Part shown: piece after piece, positions 38,591 to 48,869 of the stretch
Numbering within the stretch: position 1 is the first letter of the stretch
How the letters are laid out: each line of letters starts with the position of its first letter
Source of the DNA: Fasciola hepatica
Taxonomy: Eukaryota > Platyhelminthes > Trematoda > Plagiorchiida > Fasciolidae
Length of the DNA stretch: 64,000 nucleotides
Reading direction: 5' to 3'
Assembly (NCBI GenBank): GCA_948099385.1
Contig: CANUEZ040000013.1
Coordinates: forward strand, 1,329,001 to 1,393,000
The notes under the pieces: generated by a model
What the model was told of the DNA's origin: nothing
Database searches by the model: none
The model's input: only the letters and a program-made list of their open reading frames with translations
Program-made: the position numbers and the translations under genes

Positions 38591-39409
38591 CCTCAGTGGT
38601 TAGACCTAATTTTGTTTTTCTGTTTTTCCACCCATTTTGAGATGTTTCCTAGTTGACAGTTATCGTTTTCGCTCCTTTATGGCTGAAATTACTTACTTAA
38701 TTAATTACAGAAGTTCTCAATACAACATAACAGTACAAATAACTACGGGTAACGTCAAAGGAATTGCATTCGTGCAGTTACAGCCAATTCATGAACAAGC
38801 AGTCAGTTCTTCAACAACAAAAAACGATCACAAAATACTACGAGAAATACTGATTTCGACTGTGTTGATCCGAGGACTGTGATCCAGAATCTATTTGTAT
38901 TAACCTACTTGCAGATTGTTATTCAGAAGCATGATCCGTTCAGTTGAGACGAACAAAGCCACACTGACGCTTGGCTGATTTTCACCATCCGGTGCCTGAT
39001 TTGGAAAACGCAATAGAAAGGGGAACACTGGTAAACGCTCGTGGTACATGGTAGGTACAAATTAGTGGCAGTACGAGAATAGAACGGGAATCCCAACAAA
39101 GATTGACTTCATGCAAAATGCATTACAAACAAGGGAGTTCCAATGAGTCTATTGGTTGTTTGGAATACCACAACAAATGGTCACGTGAAAACTGACGAGA
39201 AAACCGTGTCCAAAAAACCCGCGAATAGACCGAACGCACAGTCAGGAGATATAAGGTCATTCAAATTCACAGCAAATAAAAGGACATGCATTCGGAGGGC
39301 AAACAAAAAATCAGTAGCGCATCACAGGATCCGTTAACTTGAACGCTGTGGAAACTAAATGAGTAATACCAAAAACATACCAAGGAGGATTAGGAGCAGA
39401 AAATAGTGC
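38591..39409. other. No gene recognised
   Basis: Short open frames only. Confidence 0.5.
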
Positions 39410-39745
39410 AAGCAGTCCGGTTCAGCTCAGTTCCTCCAACCATTACCCCGCACTGTTGTGCTCTGCTTTGAGTTGCTACTTTACACGATCGCTCATTCGG
39501 GGGCAAAACAAATGCAAGTATAAGGAGCAAGAAAATAGAAAATAAGGTTATAAAAGAAAAACATGCAGACGGAGAAAGAACTCGAGGGCAACTATGCCAG
39601 TGACCACGGTACATGTCCATGTTATTTAATGTACCCAACCACCCAGTGGGACTCCGTAAACTCCAACCCAGCAACCGAAAAGGTCCTACATGGTCGGGTT
39701 TGGTGGCTATTGTTTTCATACCTTTTGCGATGTATTTCAGAAAAC
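39410..39745 (-). mobile_element. RTE 3' end fragment I (subfamily beta)
   Basis: The minus-strand frame encodes KGMKTIATKPDHVGPFRLLGW, then LRSPTGWLGTLNNMDMYRGHWHSC, the C-terminal end of the subfamily beta protein. The left edge (gtccggttcagctcagtt through gagttgctact) aligns with the 3' ends of G (24683) and D (50070). The copy is heavily 5'-truncated. It abuts a foldback repeat unit at 39750. Confidence 0.65.
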
Positions 39746-39749
39746 GCTC

Positions 39750-39842
39750 TATCACCAGTCGAGACCAAATTACCAGTGCGCAGATGATGATGACACTTCG
39801 ACTGGGGATGGCACTTCGAACTTAGCCATCAGAAGCCGGTGA
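39750..39842. repeat. Foldback repeat copy, partly palindromic
   Basis: This unit aligns with the hairpin insertion at 41902-42103: atcaccagtcgag on the left faces cttcgactggggat on the right around a core cagtgcgcagatgatg. The right side continues through ccatcagaagccggtgaaat. Only part of the left arm is kept, so it is a shortened or diverged member. Confidence 0.5.
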
Positions 39843-41333
39843 AATTCACCAACCTGAGTTTTGAATCCTATCAGTACCCTAGGTCACCAGGGTATGCAAG
39901 CACTACGCAAGCACAGCTGTTGAGTTCTAACGAATACGAGTACGTTGCGGAAAATTGCGATGTCTTTTTAAAGGAGGAAAATAAGGACCAATCGTTGGTA
40001 CTTGGTGATGAATGCCCTTCTGGTTTAATTAGGTCCACAGCAATGGAACATCCATGGTATTCGTGCAAAATGGACAACGAAATAAACACAAATCGTAAAA
40101 ATGTAGACTTATTTCTGACACTTAGTTGATCAGAAGCACGAAGGAGTAGTGAGAAATTCTAGTCCCAAACACATGCTATACATAGAGTACAGTGTAAATA
40201 ATAATATACCACTTGACTAGGGGAGCCCATATCATCGGAAAGGCACTGTATTGGAAGGACGCACTCGGTCGACTGATTACACTCAATCCGAAGCCACCAT
40301 TGCATGCACAGCCCAATTGGAATATAAAAATGTGGACACGAGGGGAAACAGAATCGACTTACGAACTAGCGAAAATGTTAGGACAAGAGATGAGAAATGA
40401 AACAGACGATGCACGTACGGAATACGAATTGAAATAGTAATACAGTTCACAATAAGGCTCAAATTGACCCGAATTTAGTCGCAGCAGGAATGTAAGTTGG
40501 GGATCTTTACCTGAAGATCAGGACCACTGTGAATCTGACACTCACTTTCTACTCACGGACCATGACTTACATCGATGCCTGCACTTTGCTTGAGGTTTAT
40601 GCATCCATGCAATGTCTGTTGTCAGATGAGACCGACAACCGATTCTCAGATATGCAGCAAGAAACCAAATGAATTTCTAACACATCAGAAGTTGTACCGG
40701 GCTCGATGATGTACAATAAAATCGACCGGTGTTGGTGGAGTATAAACCCTGAACCTTCATGATCGAAATTGTGTCTTATACCATGTGATCACCACCACGG
40801 CCGACCAAGATAACTCAGATTATAAATCTATAAGACCTGACCAATAACGAAAAGTTCTGCGGTACGCATAAACATCAGTGCGAACAAAAGCAAAGTAATA
40901 TGGCTTCAAAAATTTGCTGAACTACTAACTGGTTTGATTGGTAACAAAGGGCTTCCGGTTCTGCATCAATTGTGTGATAGAGAATAATGACTAAAACAGG
41001 ACGGCTAGCCTAAAACACCTCGCACAGTGCGATATTTTACCTCAGACGGTCATACTTTGCGAGCGCGATGATGGAGAGGAGACACACATAGCCTGTATTT
41101 TAACCATCAAAAGTTTACACATTTTCTGGCGTCCTTGAAAAAAGGAAGACAATAAAGTTGACATGCCAAAGGGAGAATTCGGAGAATTCATTTTGTGTCT
41201 CCGCTAGGGCGATATCCAAAGCTATTACATAGATACACCGACAATGTGTAACGTGATGCAAATCTGACTACGCGAAATCGATGAAAACAGTGAACATTAG
41301 CCAACATTGGATCAGTATAATCACGAAGATAAA
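39843..41333. other. No gene recognised
   Basis: Two plus-strand open frames (39839-40129 and 40213-40437) are acidic or polar, lack motifs and have no family I recognise. Nothing else is visible. Confidence 0.45.
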
Positions 41334-41396
41334 CATTGTGGGATAGAAGTATAGGACCACCCTCATTTTTACGCTTGTTTTTTCTAACGAAACCAA

Positions 41397-41612
41397 TTAA
41401 TTGCTGGCTGACTGTCGATTTGACCCCACCTTCCGTGCACAAACCTCGGGTCATCCGATCAACCCTGTACTCGGAGGCACCACATTCGAGTTTCGCTCTT
41501 GTTAGAACTCATCAGTGGTGTACATCCTCCCCCGCACCCAGGGTTTGAATCCAAGTCCTTCATCTCGAAGGCGTGTCACCACTGCACCACTCCACTATGG
41601 TCAGAAAGACTG
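41397..41612 (-). repeat. tRNA-derived SINE inserted in the left inverted repeat of K
   Basis: On the minus strand the head reads with a perfect A box TGGTGCAGTGG and, about 35 bases later, a B-box-like GATTCAAACCC. The body includes ctcgggtcatccga (plus-strand sense), shared with 2370-2410. The unit interrupts the conserved inverted-repeat sequence of K between aacgaaacca and tcagaaagactg, which are contiguous in the other Tc1-like copy, so its limits are set by that comparison. Confidence 0.6.
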
Positions 41613-41702
41613 AATACCCATTACGATGCAGAATACAAGACTAAGCACAACGACATATTATGAGCTAATTCAATCGGAATATGCGAAAAAGGGGGGGGGG
41701 GG

Positions 41703-42310
41703 TGACAAAAGTATAGGACCCCGCTTAGCTCAGCTTTTGTAATTACAATTTAAAGTCGTGTGTAATTGCCATTCTGCCTGACAACCTCAATGCATCTTCT
41801 CGGTATACTTCTTACAAGACCTGCGATTGTCCCTTGGTCAATTTTCACCCATTCTCGCTTAAGGGCGGTTACCAAGTCACTATGTGACTGATAAACCATG
41901 ATATTTTCAATACTTTTGAAAATTGGTGTTGGCTGTAGCTCAGGTTTGTGTTGTTCAGTGACTGCTGATCGTTGAGCTTGGCGTTTAGGTCGCAAACGTT
42001 TCACCACCAGTCGAGGTAACACCATCACCTGCGCACTGATGGTCACCTCGACTGGTGATGAAACGTTTGCGACCTAAACGCCAAGCTCAGCGATCAGAAG
42101 TCACTGAAATACCATGGAATCCTTGCACGCTTGTCGAGGAAATATGCCCCATAGGGCCACTGCACGACTTTGATCCCACGGAACATCAGCCAACACTTTG
42201 TTGTGTATGAGCAGTAGGCGAAGGCATTATCATGTTCGATTAATCAGCTTATTGTCGGGCTCAGTGATCCGTCTGGTTCTGGGAAATTGTCCATGGGATA
42301 GTGCACCGCC
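41703..42310 (-). pseudogene. Tc1-like transposase remnant of K (split by hairpin)
   Basis: Right of the hairpin the minus strand encodes IEHDNAFAYCSYTTKCWLMF and VVQWPYGAYF, the catalytic D-N block. Left of it comes MVYQSHSDLVTALKREWVKI and IAGLVRSIPRRCIEVVRQNG, the C-terminal helices. The order matches the transposase at 32851-33860, where the two parts are joined at KDFMAYQAK. The N-terminal DNA-binding half and the first catalytic Asp region are absent, so K is a deletion derivative. Confidence 0.75.
41902..42103. mobile_element. Foldback (hairpin) insertion of about 200 bp with flanking duplication
   Basis: Two arms of about 62 bp (about 41957-42018 and 42044-42106) are inverted copies with about four mismatches, including gcttggcgtttaggtcgcaa and its complement. 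The insertion splits the Tc1-like transposase frame exactly at its MVYQ codons. It is flanked by ctgataaaccatga (41888-41901) and ctgaaataccatgg (42104-42117), an imperfect duplication of the target. Related single or partial units lie at 3988-4080 and 39750-39842. No coding capacity is seen. Confidence 0.65.
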
Positions 42311-43066
42311 ATAGAGGGTCCTACACGTGTCACCCGCGCTTTTTCTTTTACATTTTCTGCTCTAATTAGCACAAAGTACATAGAATATGCCCACTGATTT
42401 ATGAAAGAGCTTGTAACACGAAGAAAGTTATCTTTTAGTATATCACTTCAGGCATTTACATATAGAGTACCGGGTAAAAGAGAGTATATGTGCAGTTATA
42501 GATAGCAGTGAGTAAGTGCGCTCTTATAGTGCACAATATATTGAACATAAGACGTGACGCCTGTCTGAGAGGATATCAAAACACGTCTCGGCTTCTTTGT
42601 GCAAAAGAACAGTTGGGACTATCAACAGTGCAATCCTACAAAATTCGGTGGATAGTGGACATCAAATCGACAGTGATAGCTTTAAAATCAGTCCTGAAAA
42701 CTCCCAGATTTCACGCGAAAGGATTACACGGGCATTTGCGGATGACGTCAGAAATCATAGCAATTCCGCTATCGAAACCGGAATGGTGCAAGCAAAGCAA
42801 CCTCGTGCAACAGTTGTTGTTGTTGCCGTAACCAGTGATTCGCTTTATGATTTCCACGTACAAATATCCCCATCATCATCATCACCATCGTACAGCGTTA
42901 AACAGTAGGGCAAGCCCCACTGACCACTGCCTTTCTGACCATGTTGCACGTCCAATTAGAAAGTATGAATATACAAGATGGATAGGGAGTGGACCTACAC
43001 GGAAGGGAAAATGCCCTAAACGGCAACACACAGAATACACAGTCTAACTGTACAAACGCACATCGA

Positions 43067-43683
43067 TCAGTCATTCTGATTCGATAGAAAGTGACAACAC
43101 GATGGCCACTGCTCACGGTTTGCTGCCATATCCTTCAGTGTCTCAAGCCAACTGGTAGATGGAACTTTTGGACCCCAACCACGAAGACGTGAGGCACCTA
43201 CTTTTCCTAAGTTTGCTACACAATTTCTCATTCCTCGCTGCCACGTCATCTGTTGACCTCCAAGTGGTCTCTTCCACTCCCTAGGACACGGTATGGTAGA
43301 CGTGTGTTTGACACACGTAACACGTGTCCCAACCAACGAAGTCTACTAAGCTGGATACGCTGTGACAGAACGTTCTCTGAATTAGTACCCAATACTCGCT
43401 TTCTGACCTCATCGTTGCTTACTCGGCTATTCCACCCAATCCTAGCGATACTACGTAAACGTCGATGGTCGAAAACCTCAAGACGACGAATATCTTCAGC
43501 ACGCAGACTCCAAGTTTCGCAACCGTACAACAAAACTGAACGCACAGTGGCACAGCATACACGACCTTTCATATTCAGTGAAATACCAGGTCGGCGCCAC
43601 AAGTGCTTCAGTCCAGCATACACAGCTCGAGCCTTGGATATACGCGTACTCACCTCTACTACAGTGCTCCCATCCGTCGTCAC
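43067..43683 (-). pseudogene. Copy B: C-terminal domain, two frames
   Basis: The frame at 43246-43683 gives ISKARAVYAGLKHLWRRPGI, RSVLLYGCETWSLRAEDIRR and LRWLGHVLRVSNTRLPYR. A small deletion near 43286 shifts the reading to the frame at 43067-43336, which ends TWQRGMRNCVANLGKVGASR, GWGPKVPSTSWLETLKDMAAN and a stop after SNQND. This is the conserved C-terminal region of RTE proteins in these families. Confidence 0.75.
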
Positions 43684-43716
43684 GCTGCTGTCGAGGTAGG
43701 TGAAGTGGTCGACAAC

Positions 43717-44676
43717 TCACAGCACCTCCCCATCAAGCATCAAACTCGGAATCGTTGACGTCCAGTCTTGTAACTTCACCTTGCACTTTGAAGGTGCAAA
43801 GCGCATGCCGAATGGAGCTACAGCTCTTGAGAGTCTATCTAATGCATGTTGAGCATGTTCTGTGCATTCGAACAAGCAGACAACGTCGTCTGCGTAATCT
43901 AGGTCACATAAATTTTCACTATTTCCTAGTTCGACGCCTACATCCTCAAGATTTTGCAGCGCACTCTCCATTATTTCGTCCATGACGAAGTTGAACAGGA
44001 ATGGAGACAAAGGGCATCCCTGTCGAACACCACTGGTCGTTTCGAAATGACCGGATAGTTCACCGCAAACTCTAACGCGGCCAGAAGTATGAGAATACAA
44101 TGATCTCAGTAGGTTCACGAACTTCTGGGACATACCTTTTCGATGAAGAACACTGAAAAGCGCTGTTCGATCAACTGAACTGAAGACGCCTTTCAGGTCT
44201 AAGAAAATCATTATTGTCGGTCGGCGGTGCGTGTGACGCGTCTCAAGTAGTCGGCGAAGAGTAAAAATCTGGTCGATGTATCCTCGACCTGGGCGGAATC
44301 CTGCCTGCTGTTCGCGGACATTCCTCTCGCGAGCCGGTGTAAGACGATCCAGCGAAATCGAAGCTAGTACTTCGGTGACTATCGGAATTAAGCTAATCCC
44401 ACGATGATTACTGCAGTCTTTGCGTATTCCCTTCTTGAAGATGGGAACAATCAATGACTCGCTCCATATTAACGGAATACGCTCCTCCTTCCAAATGTCA
44501 CGGAGCAAGGCGGTAAGTGATTTTATCAACGCCTCACTACCCAGTTTGAAAAGAACTGGGGGAAGTTCGTCGGTACCTGCCGCTGTCCCCCGCCTTAGTA
44601 ATCGAATACATGACTCTACTTCTACTTCTGATGGGGGCTCAAGTGATACCACCCAAGGAGTCACAGTTGTTGACAC
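43717..44676 (-). pseudogene. Copy B: reverse transcriptase ORF with YADD
   Basis: An open frame of 319 codons holding a complete reverse transcriptase core: PIFKKGIRKDCSNHRGISLI, QQAGFRPGRGYIDQIFTL, motif A FLDLKGVFSSVDR, motif B SGVRQGCPLSPFLFNF, motif C LDYADDVV, and the thumb-side MRFAPSKCKVKLQDW. The catalytic Asp residues of motifs A and C are kept; the second motif A position has Ser where copy A has Asp. It ends at a stop after LMLDGEVL, and the C-terminal domain follows in another frame. Confidence 0.85.
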
Positions 44677-44684
44677 GGGAGTAA

Positions 44685-45140
44685 CTACACTAACGTGCGG
44701 CCAGCTAAACTGTTCCTTGGAGTATTCGGCCCAACGGTCAAGCCTTTGCTGTTTGCTATGGAGGGGTTCTCCATAAGTTTGTACAGTCTCTGACTGTTAC
44801 CTGAAGCAGCTGCTATTTCCATTTCTTCTGCTACCTTGACCCACCAATTTTCGCGATCATTCTTAAGGTTTTTCGTAACTTGTCTTTGCAGCTTTCTCCG
44901 CATCTTATTCATCTCCTTACGGTTCGAAATCTGACGTTTTTGCTCCATTATACTCAACGACTCTTCCGAGATCCAGTGTCTTTGATGGACAACGGATCGA
45001 GGACCACAGGCAAAACCTGCTGCAACGTGCATCGCCTGTTTGATATGAGCCCAATGCTCATCTACATTACTGTTCGTCGTAGATCCTAGCTCGTGTGCTA
45101 GCTTCTGCTCATAACGGGTGCACACTTCTGGATCACACAA
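44685..45140 (-). pseudogene. Copy B: linker ORF
   Basis: An open frame of 151 codons. Begins CDPEVCTRYEQKLAHELGST, then HVAAGFACGPRSVVHQRHWI and the basic stretch NKMRRKLQRQVTKNLKND, and finally NWWVKVAEEMEIAAASGNSQ. Near its end a short deletion joins KLMENPSIANSKG, shifting the frame before the RWAEYF motif. Function of this linker is not established for the family. Confidence 0.7.
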
Positions 45141-45143
45141 ACG

Positions 45144-45581
45144 TTACACGGCTAACCGGGTTTGCAATTTGCGACGATGACCATGGAAATGGAGAGATAA
45201 TCGCATTAAAACTAATGCATGGTCCGACTCTACGCACGTGGACCAGTAAGATCTAATGTCCTGAACATAACTGCGCCACTGGTAGCTTACGGCGATATGA
45301 TCAATTTGACTCAAAGTACCTGTAGAGTTAGAGCGCCATGTCGCTGTGAGACGCCAGCTGTGTCGGAAATTTGTGCTAGACAAGAACAATCCATTGTCTG
45401 CACAAAACTGGAGAAGCCTATCCCCGTTATCTGTACGCTCAGCAGGTAAAGCACAACGGTCACCTAAACAGGCTTCTGACACACTACGTTTGCCAACTTG
45501 TGCATTGAAGTCACCAGCTAGCACTAAAATGTCAGAACCTCTACTGCTGCAAATGAGTGGCGAGGGCATCATAGAACTCAT
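45144..45581 (-). pseudogene. Copy B: C-terminal endonuclease ORF
   Basis: An open frame of 145 codons carrying the catalytic motifs LAGDFNAQVGKRS, SSTNFRHSWR, LSQIDHIAVSYQWR and SDHALVLMRLSL. All four are intact. It ends at a stop where the linker begins; the linker continues in the frame at 44685-45140, separated only by this stop (LAV then stop then a few codons before CDPEVCTRYEQK). Confidence 0.8.
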
Positions 45582-46323
45582 CTTTCTGCAAGTCTGAGCT
45601 GCAGTCCGTTGGGGCGTACGCCGAGATCACAAACAAATTGCGTTTAACACAACTATCCTTTCGAACGCCAACTGACCCCTGGAGTCTCACAGCACATAAA
45701 CGACTGTCAACAGGGATCCAGTCTAATAGGGCAGCCTCAGCCTTGTCAGTCAAGACAATTCCTACACCACGTTGACCCACAGCTCTAGCTGCTTCGTCTC
45801 CTGAGGTGCGCAGAATATACCTCGATGAGATACCTGGAGCAGTTAGTTGAATTACACTGCTCGAATCCTGGATACGTGTTTCACTTAAGCAGCATACATC
45901 AATCTTCAGAGAGTTCATTGTGAGGGCTAGGCACGCCTGCTGACCGGCCTGCATGAGTGTACGCACGTTGAAGGAGCCGAGATTAAGAGGCTGACGGGGC
46001 TTGAGAAAATGTGAGTTACCAGACAGAGGATTATTCCCGATAATATTTGACATTAAACTGTTGCGAGTATCGACCGTGTTATCAGTGGGAGCATTATGGG
46101 TGGATAGATGGGGCAAAGAGGGATGGTTAGGGACAGAAGACAAAGGTTGAATAACAGAGAGGGAACTCTGAGCAGTAGCACACTTATCACTACCCACCCC
46201 GCTCGATGCAATGGGCAGCGCGGTCCTGATTATCCGGCGCGACGACCGATGCAGTATGGAATTCTTTCTATCCATGCAGTTCATGGGAGATGTTGGATGG
46301 GTACTGCTAGGGTGTCCAGCCAC
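45541..46323 (-). pseudogene. Copy B: leader and N-terminal endonuclease ORF
   Basis: An open frame of 260 codons. A Ser/Thr/Pro-rich leader (residues 1 to about 110) is followed by the AP-endonuclease start LNLGSFNVRTLMQAGQQACL, CCLSETRIQDSS with the catalytic Glu, GQRGVGIVLTDKAEAALLDW, DSRLCAVRLQGSVG and ISAYAPTDCSSDLQKDEF. A frame change precedes the GDFNAQVG block, which lies in the next open frame (45144-45581). Confidence 0.8.
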
Positions 46324-46861
46324 AAAGCAGGAGAACGATTAGGGTCCTCATCCAAAGCCTTTAGTTCTAACAAGAACCTATCCGCAAGGCAGCGGGATGG
46401 CTTAGTGGAAGCTTATTTGCTTGGATCAATTATTCTTCCACTGGTTTTTCCGACTGAGTTGCCAGCTCAAATCAACCCCCAACCTGGAGGACCTTTTTTT
46501 CACACCATATGGTTGCACATTTCACATTTACTGTCGTTCACACAATGGACACGGTTCATCAGGTTGAAGCATGTTGTCGAGTTACCGGATCTGTTGAATA
46601 CTTACTAATTCACCGCTATCTATAGCTGCAGATATACTCTCCTTTACCCAGTACTATATATGTAAATGCCTGAAGTGGAATATCGAAAGGAAATTTCTTC
46701 GTGTTACAATCTTTCATACAGTATGTAGTTTAGTTGAGGAATTTGGTGCGCCGTACAGTAGTAGGCATTCAGTCGTTCTGAGAAGATACGGTTTCGTTAG
46801 GCAATACGGAGGCGGAAATACATGAAAGAATGCGGGGGTCCTGTACGTTTTTCGCGCACTG

Positions 46862-47174
46862 TAATACCGCATATATCTCTAGTTTTTTGATTGCTTTTTA
46901 TTTCTATTATCGAGCTAGTGGCTAGTAGATAAGTTCAATTCATCCCCATTTGTGATTCCGTTTGCATTCACATTTATTTTGAGTGTTGCAACTCGATATA
47001 CGAACGGCGTAAATGAAAAACACCCAAAATATCTACCACACCGGATCCAGCCGCCATGGACGAGTTGGTCATATCGCGAAACTGTCTGCCACATAGCGCA
47101 TTGTGCGCAATTCTTGCGACCAGGTGGAGGAAGCCACGTGGAGTCCAACAGATGACTTAGAAAAGGCATATCAC

Positions 47175-47176
<2 letters not shown>
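46862..47176. other. Short interval between K and RTE copy E, no gene
   Basis: AT-rich sequence with no recognisable coding segment. Confidence 0.5.

Positions 47177-47235
<59 letters not shown>
47177..47235. repeat. (AT)n microsatellite, 59 bp
   Basis: A pure (AT)n tract just beyond the 3' end of RTE copy E on the minus strand, the same relative position as the tract after copy F. Confidence 0.97.
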
Positions 47236-47237
<2 letters not shown>

Positions 47238-47652
47238 GTTTATTCACCGATAGCCCGTTACCATGTACAGAGGCGTGATGCCATGCAAAACATGAAACAG
47301 CAAAATAAAGGTGAAGAACCAAAGGGGATGTTTCTCAGGAGTTCGAACACAAGCTGTCACGACATAGCCGCCAAAGTTTCCAGCCAGTTGTGTAATGGAT
47401 CTCGAGGTCCCCAAAAACGCAAGCGAGAGGAACCGACAGAAGAGTCTTGACGTCAACACTTTGACAGACCGGTGCCATGTTATGGCTTGGCCTCCACGCT
47501 GTTGTTTCCAGCCAACCTTAGGCTCAGGGAATAGAGCGCGACGGAGAATTCGATGAGGTGGCATACATAGTACGTCCCAGCCAACGAAGCCGATGGAGTG
47601 ATATGGTAGTACTAATTGGGTAGGCGGCACGCCCGGTTCCGCAGATGCGCGT

Positions 47653-48108
47653 TCAAACCGCGGAGTTGCTTATTCGCTGTTGCCAACAGGCTCGCGAGAT
47701 ACTCCTCAGGCATCGACGATCGAACACGGACAACCGGTCGACATCGGCCGCTCGATCGGGCCAGATCTCACAAGCGTATAGGGGCACACTACGTACAGCA
47801 GCGTTGTACACCCTACCTTTCGATCGGAGAGAGATGTCACGACGTCTCCACAGGTGACGTAAATTGCAGAACGCCGCTTGGGCCTTCGCTATTTGGTTGT
47901 CCACATCGTCTCCAATCCGTCCATCGACAGTTATACGGCTTCCCAAATAGACAAACTTTTCAACAACTTTTAAGCCATCGTTACGGAGGGTGAGTGCGGG
48001 GATGGATTCCTGCCAGTCTTGTAGAAGCGCTTTACATTTGGAGGGTGAAAAACACATCCCGTACAGTAATACAGACGGTGCGAGTTTGTCTAGGACGCAT
48101 TGTGCCAC
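47653..48108 (-). pseudogene. Copy E: thumb and C-terminal domain ORF
   Basis: An open frame of 151 codons with GMCFSPSKCKALLQDWQES, VVEKFVYLGSRITVDGRIGD, AAFCNLRHLWRRRDISLRSK and VRSVPLYACEIWP. This continues the reverse transcriptase after a frameshift and includes the conserved block that follows it in RTE elements. Confidence 0.75.
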
Positions 48109-48869
48109 AGTGCGATGTCATCTGCATAGTCTAAGTCTAAAAGTCTGTTACCTGGTAGGACCTCAACGCCTTCGTTCGTCTGATTTCTTTGTGCCCCTCT
48201 TAGGACGTCGTCGATTGCAAAATTGAACAGGAAGGGTGAAAGTAGGCAACCTTGACGCACGCCACTTCCAACTGGAAAGCAAGGTGACGATGAGCCATTT
48301 GCATGTACTCGGCCTGAAGTCTGATGGTGTAGAGCTTGGATGATTTTCACATACCTATCAGGCACTCCCTGTCTGATGAGACAATCCCAGAGGGCTGTTC
48401 TATCAACGAAATCGACAGCTGTTCGGATGTCCAAGAATATGAATACCGTCGGTCTACGATGTGTGGCGGAGATCAAGTATCTGATGAATCGTGAAAATTT
48501 GATGGATTCACCCGCAGTTAGGAAGAAAATCGAATGTTTTTCACGGACTTGTTGTTCGCGCACTGGGGACAGTCCTTCGAGGATTACCGATGCTAGCAAC
48601 TTTGATGCGGCCGAGATCAAGCTTATCCATCGATGATTGGAACAGATGTTTCTGGCGCCTTTCTTGTATAGAGGGATGATGGATGCACAGTCCCAACTTT
48701 CTGGAACACAATCATGGCGCCAAATCTCGGAGAAGAGGCTGGTGAGCGCTTTGGAGAGGTGCAGCCCACCATATTTGAAGAGGGCCGGAGAGAGTTCGTT
48801 AGGGCCGGCAGCTTTATTGCGTTTCAGGAGATGGAGAGCACGATCGCTGGGGTAGTGCAGATAGTCCAT
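48090..48869 (-). pseudogene. Copy E: reverse transcriptase ORF
   Basis: An open frame of 259 codons: LLKRNKAAGPNELSPALFKY, ASIIPLYKKGARNICSNHRW, motif A FLDIRTAVDFVDRTALW, motif B SGVRQGCLLSPFLFNFAID and motif C LDYADDIAL. The fingers motif QAGFRPGRG is degraded (KHSIFFLTAGES). The frame is lost just after motif C, and the thumb continues in the frame at 47653-48108. Confidence 0.8.

Larger units (their letters stand above)
42871..46493 (-). mobile_element. RTE-type retrotransposon copy B (subfamily alpha), nearly complete
   Basis: About 3.6 kb on the minus strand. The 3' end is a (CATCAT)n run on the plus strand, i.e. (ATG)n on the element strand, typical for RTE. The 5' end stops at 46493, about 200 bp short of copy C. 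The protein is readable from leader through endonuclease, linker, reverse transcriptase with YADD, and C-terminal domain, but is split into about six frames. Its 3' 260 bases are almost identical to those of copy C, which points to recent activity of this subfamily. Confidence 0.88.
42390..46730. mobile_element. Long-inverted-repeat element J of unknown family, split by RTE copy B
   Basis: About 140 bp at the left (near 42398-42535, e.g. cttgtaacacgaag, acttcaggcatttacatata, gagagtatat) recurs in inverted orientation at the right (about 46595-46720). Without copy B the unit would be roughly 700 bp. The left interior (42508-42870) reads in part like the N-terminal part of a Tc1-type transposase (KEQLGLSTVQSYKIR), but this is weak. 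It sits between the inner and outer motifs of the right end of K. It is not the same sequence as the K inverted repeats. Confidence 0.5.
41334..46861 (-). mobile_element. Tc1-like element K, internally deleted, carrying several nested insertions
   Basis: The outer ends are CATTGTGGGATAGAAGTATAGGACC at 41334 and, inverted, CAGTGCGCGAAAAACGTACAGGACC ending at 46861, followed by TA. They match the ends of the Tc1-like element at 32446-34055. Inner motifs are gtgacaaaagtataggacc (41702-41720) and ggtcctacacgtgtcac (42313-42329). The transposase on the minus strand keeps only the catalytic and C-terminal part; the N-terminal half is missing. Inside K lie a SINE (about 41397-41612), a hairpin insertion (41902-42103), and a long-inverted-repeat unit J (about 42390-46730), which in turn contains RTE copy B. 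Confidence 0.65.

Noticed and set aside
40213..40437. Polar 74-codon open frame that might be a small gene
   Set aside because: No recognisable motif, signal peptide or splice context, and the length is within chance expectation for a 64-kb window.
40500..40560. Short minus-strand segment with acceptor-like and donor-like ends (ECQIHSGPDLQ then gtaaag), considered as the PTB exon preceding 35008
   Set aside because: The peptide does not match the expected PTB strand pattern and is too short to supply the missing half domain.
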